Source of the DNA: a virus
Length of the DNA: 21,516 nucleotides
Strand: one strand, 5' to 3'
IMG/VR virus record: IMGVR_UViG_3300007537_000018
Coordinates: 1 to 21,516 of that record
The notes below the pieces were generated by a model that saw only the letters and a list, made by a program, of their open reading frames with translations, was not told the DNA's origin and made no database searches. The position numbers and the translations under genes were made by a program. This document shows positions 20,002 to 21,516 of this stretch, piece by piece (within the stretch, counting starts at the first letter, position 1; each line of letters opens with the position of its first letter).

Positions 20002-21516
20002 TGGTGGGCAAAAATTTCCTAGATATGAGAAAAAAGTTGACTGGCAAGGGTTATCTAATGCGTCACAAGATTTAAGTAAAACCATTGCTGCTAAGATGCA
20101 AGAAAGCTCCCAAAAGCTTGCAAATGACTATGCAAACTTAGGTCGTCAAACAATTTACTTTAATACAAAGAATTTAGCCAATCAGCAAATAGATGAGGTC
20201 TTTCAAAAATATTCAACTGATCCTGACAATTTGCAAAAAATGTATACCCAAATTCATGATGGGATTATTGATGAGTTGTTGCCTCAAGAAAGATCTGAAT
20301 TTAATGGCTGGTATAATGCTAAGATAACAGGATATTTAAGTAAAGCTAAGCAAAATGCTATTGCTCAGCAGAGAGATTCTGTAAAAGCGACAGCGATACA
20401 GTGCTTTGATGATTCTATAAAACAAGCCGCTTGGAAAGGTGCCGATATTTTTTCAGAAGATGAAGGGATTTCATATAACGCAACTGCATCTGCAATGATG
20501 GATTGGCGTGATGCTTTTGAGGCTGCCGGGGCAACGGATGAGAATGGAACTCCTATTTTTAGTGCAGTAGAAAAACAAAATATGTTTCATAAAGCTACAT
20601 CTAGCTTTGTTAATCAAGCTGTGCGTCAAAGATTTGATAAGCTCGAAGGTTTAGATGAAAAACAGAAATTTGCTGAGCAATTCATGAACAATGAGTTAAA
20701 TGTTGGAATTTTGAATTATGAAGGTGAAGAACAAGCTGTTAGGCCATCCCAAATGATGACGAGAGCGCAATACGAACAAACAATAAATTATTTTACAAAA
20801 AGTATACAAGCAGGAGCTCGTGAAATGCAGTTAAAAATGAATGAAGATTATGTACAAGATGTATTAGACGAAAAATCTACGCCAAGGCAAAATGACAAAA
20901 GTTATCAGGATGCTGTAAATAGTGTTTATTTGCAAAAAGCTGAAGGTGGATATATCAATTCACCAAATGATATAGTTACATTCATAGCAAATACACGAGT
21001 TATGCCAGATGCTGTTAAGGAAACTATTGATTCTGGCATCCAGTCACAAAACCCACAATCTGTTGTTCAAAGCGCAAAACTATTAAGTAATATAAACAAT
21101 GCAACTCCATGGGCTTTAAAAGGCATTAATAATGATGAGACCTTAAGAACTGGATTAAGGGTGGCTAATATGATAACTCAGGAAGGATTTGCAGATGAAG
21201 ATGCTGTAAAAACTGCGTTAAATGATTTAAGACTATCTAAAACTCAATCTAAAGAGCAGAGGTCTGCTTTAAGCAAAGCCTTTGATGAAACGTCTAAAGA
21301 CTTTAAGTGGGATAAAAAGATTGCAGAAGCGACTGGTGCCATGTCAGGATGGCTTTGGAAAACGCCAGATGAAAGCAGGGTGAACGTATTTGATCACGCT
21401 GATTTTAAGTCTATGGCTAGAGATGAATTTCATAGGAATGGTGGAGATTTCGATTCCGCTATAGAGATGACGTCTTTAAGATTTGGAAGGAAGCGTGGTT
21501 ATTCGGCTGCCAGTCC
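19991..21516 (+). CDS. Large internal virion protein, 5' part only
   Basis: ATG 19991 opens a frame with no stop to the end of the window: 508 complete codons, so the gene continues beyond. It begins MADSGGQKFPRYEKKVDWQGLSNAS and is almost wholly helical and polar, with many Q, A, K, D and E and repeated coiled segments. No transmembrane part is seen. By position (after the gp14-like gene) and composition it should be the gp15- or gp16-type ejection protein that forms the core stack above the portal and the periplasmic tunnel. A peptidoglycan-cutting domain, if present, would lie at an end not included here or was not recognised. Start overlaps the preceding stop by 11 bp. Confidence 0.8.
   Translation, partial: MADSGGQKFPRYEKKVDWQGLSNASQDLSKTIAAKMQESSQKLANDYANLGRQTIYFNTKNLANQQIDEVFQKYSTDPDNLQKMYTQIHDGIIDELLPQERSEFNGWYNAKITGYLSKAKQNAIAQQRDSVKATAIQCFDDSIKQAAWKGADIFSEDEGISYNATASAMMDWRDAFEAAGATDENGTPIFSAVEKQNMFHKATSSFVNQAVRQRFDKLEGLDEKQKFAEQFMNNELNVGILNYEGEEQAVRPSQMMTRAQYEQTINYFTKSIQAGAREMQLKMNEDYVQDVLDEKSTPRQNDKSYQDAVNSVYLQKAEGGYINSPNDIVTFIANTRVMPDAVKETIDSGIQSQNPQSVVQSAKLLSNINNATPWALKGINNDETLRTGLRVANMITQEGFADEDAVKTALNDLRLSKTQSKEQRSALSKAFDETSKDFKWDKKIAEATGAMSGWLWKTPDESRVNVFDHADFKSMARDEFHRNGGDFDSAIEMTSLRFGRKRGYSAAS

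Overview
This window is part of a tailed-phage or prophage genome with low GC content. The virion genes are those of a short-tailed podovirus: a T7 gp8-like head-tail connector as portal, T7 gp11- and gp12-like tail tube proteins, a gp14-like internal virion protein, and a Bbp19-like protein. The gene order (TerS, TerL, small proteins, portal, small proteins, scaffold, capsid, decoration protein, tail tube A, tail tube B, internal virion proteins) resembles the Bordetella BPP-1 / Salmonella epsilon15 type of podovirus rather than true T7, and no phage RNA polymerase is seen. A putative one-protein spanin (lipobox plus C-terminal membrane helix) implies a Gram-negative host. Low GC and an ankyrin-repeat protein would fit an intracellular or protist-associated proteobacterium, but that is inference only. 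No host gene, integrase, attachment site, lysogeny repressor, tRNA or CRISPR is visible.

Layout. (1) 1-2950, + strand: the 3' part of a tail fibre gene that runs in from before the window, then a 46-aa protein, a VRR-NUC nuclease, an 83-aa frame made largely of a nested tandem repeat, and a lysine-rich putative DNA-binding protein. (2) 3049-3559, + strand: the putative u-spanin behind its own promoter and overlapping dyads. (3) 6050 back to 3494, - strand: an early operon of a hypothetical protein, an ankyrin-repeat protein, two small proteins (45 and 44 aa), an ERF single-strand annealing protein, an excisionase-like HTH protein and SSB. A - strand terminator at 2949-2976 may end this transcript after it passes antisense through the spanin gene. 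(4) 6079-6217: a divergent promoter region with a dyad at each promoter. (5) 6227 to the right end, + strand: packaging, head, tail and ejection genes. The last gene runs off the window.

The late block is interrupted at 13367-14790, between scaffold and major capsid gene. There lie a ribbon-helix-helix protein, an opposite-strand gene and a Hin/resolvase-type serine recombinase. They are followed by a strong promoter containing a 28-bp dyad and a leader of about 130 nt before the capsid gene.

The best leads for something undescribed are: this recombinase cassette with its dyad and leader; the PERIS repeat, which multiplies a Shine-Dalgarno-like core just before a coupled start; a 48-bp GC-richer tandem unit with two inverted repeats inserted in frame in a virion-module gene; the isolated u-spanin behind a three-half-site operator; and the ankyrin protein in a phage early operon. 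All functional calls come from motifs read by eye; no database search was done.
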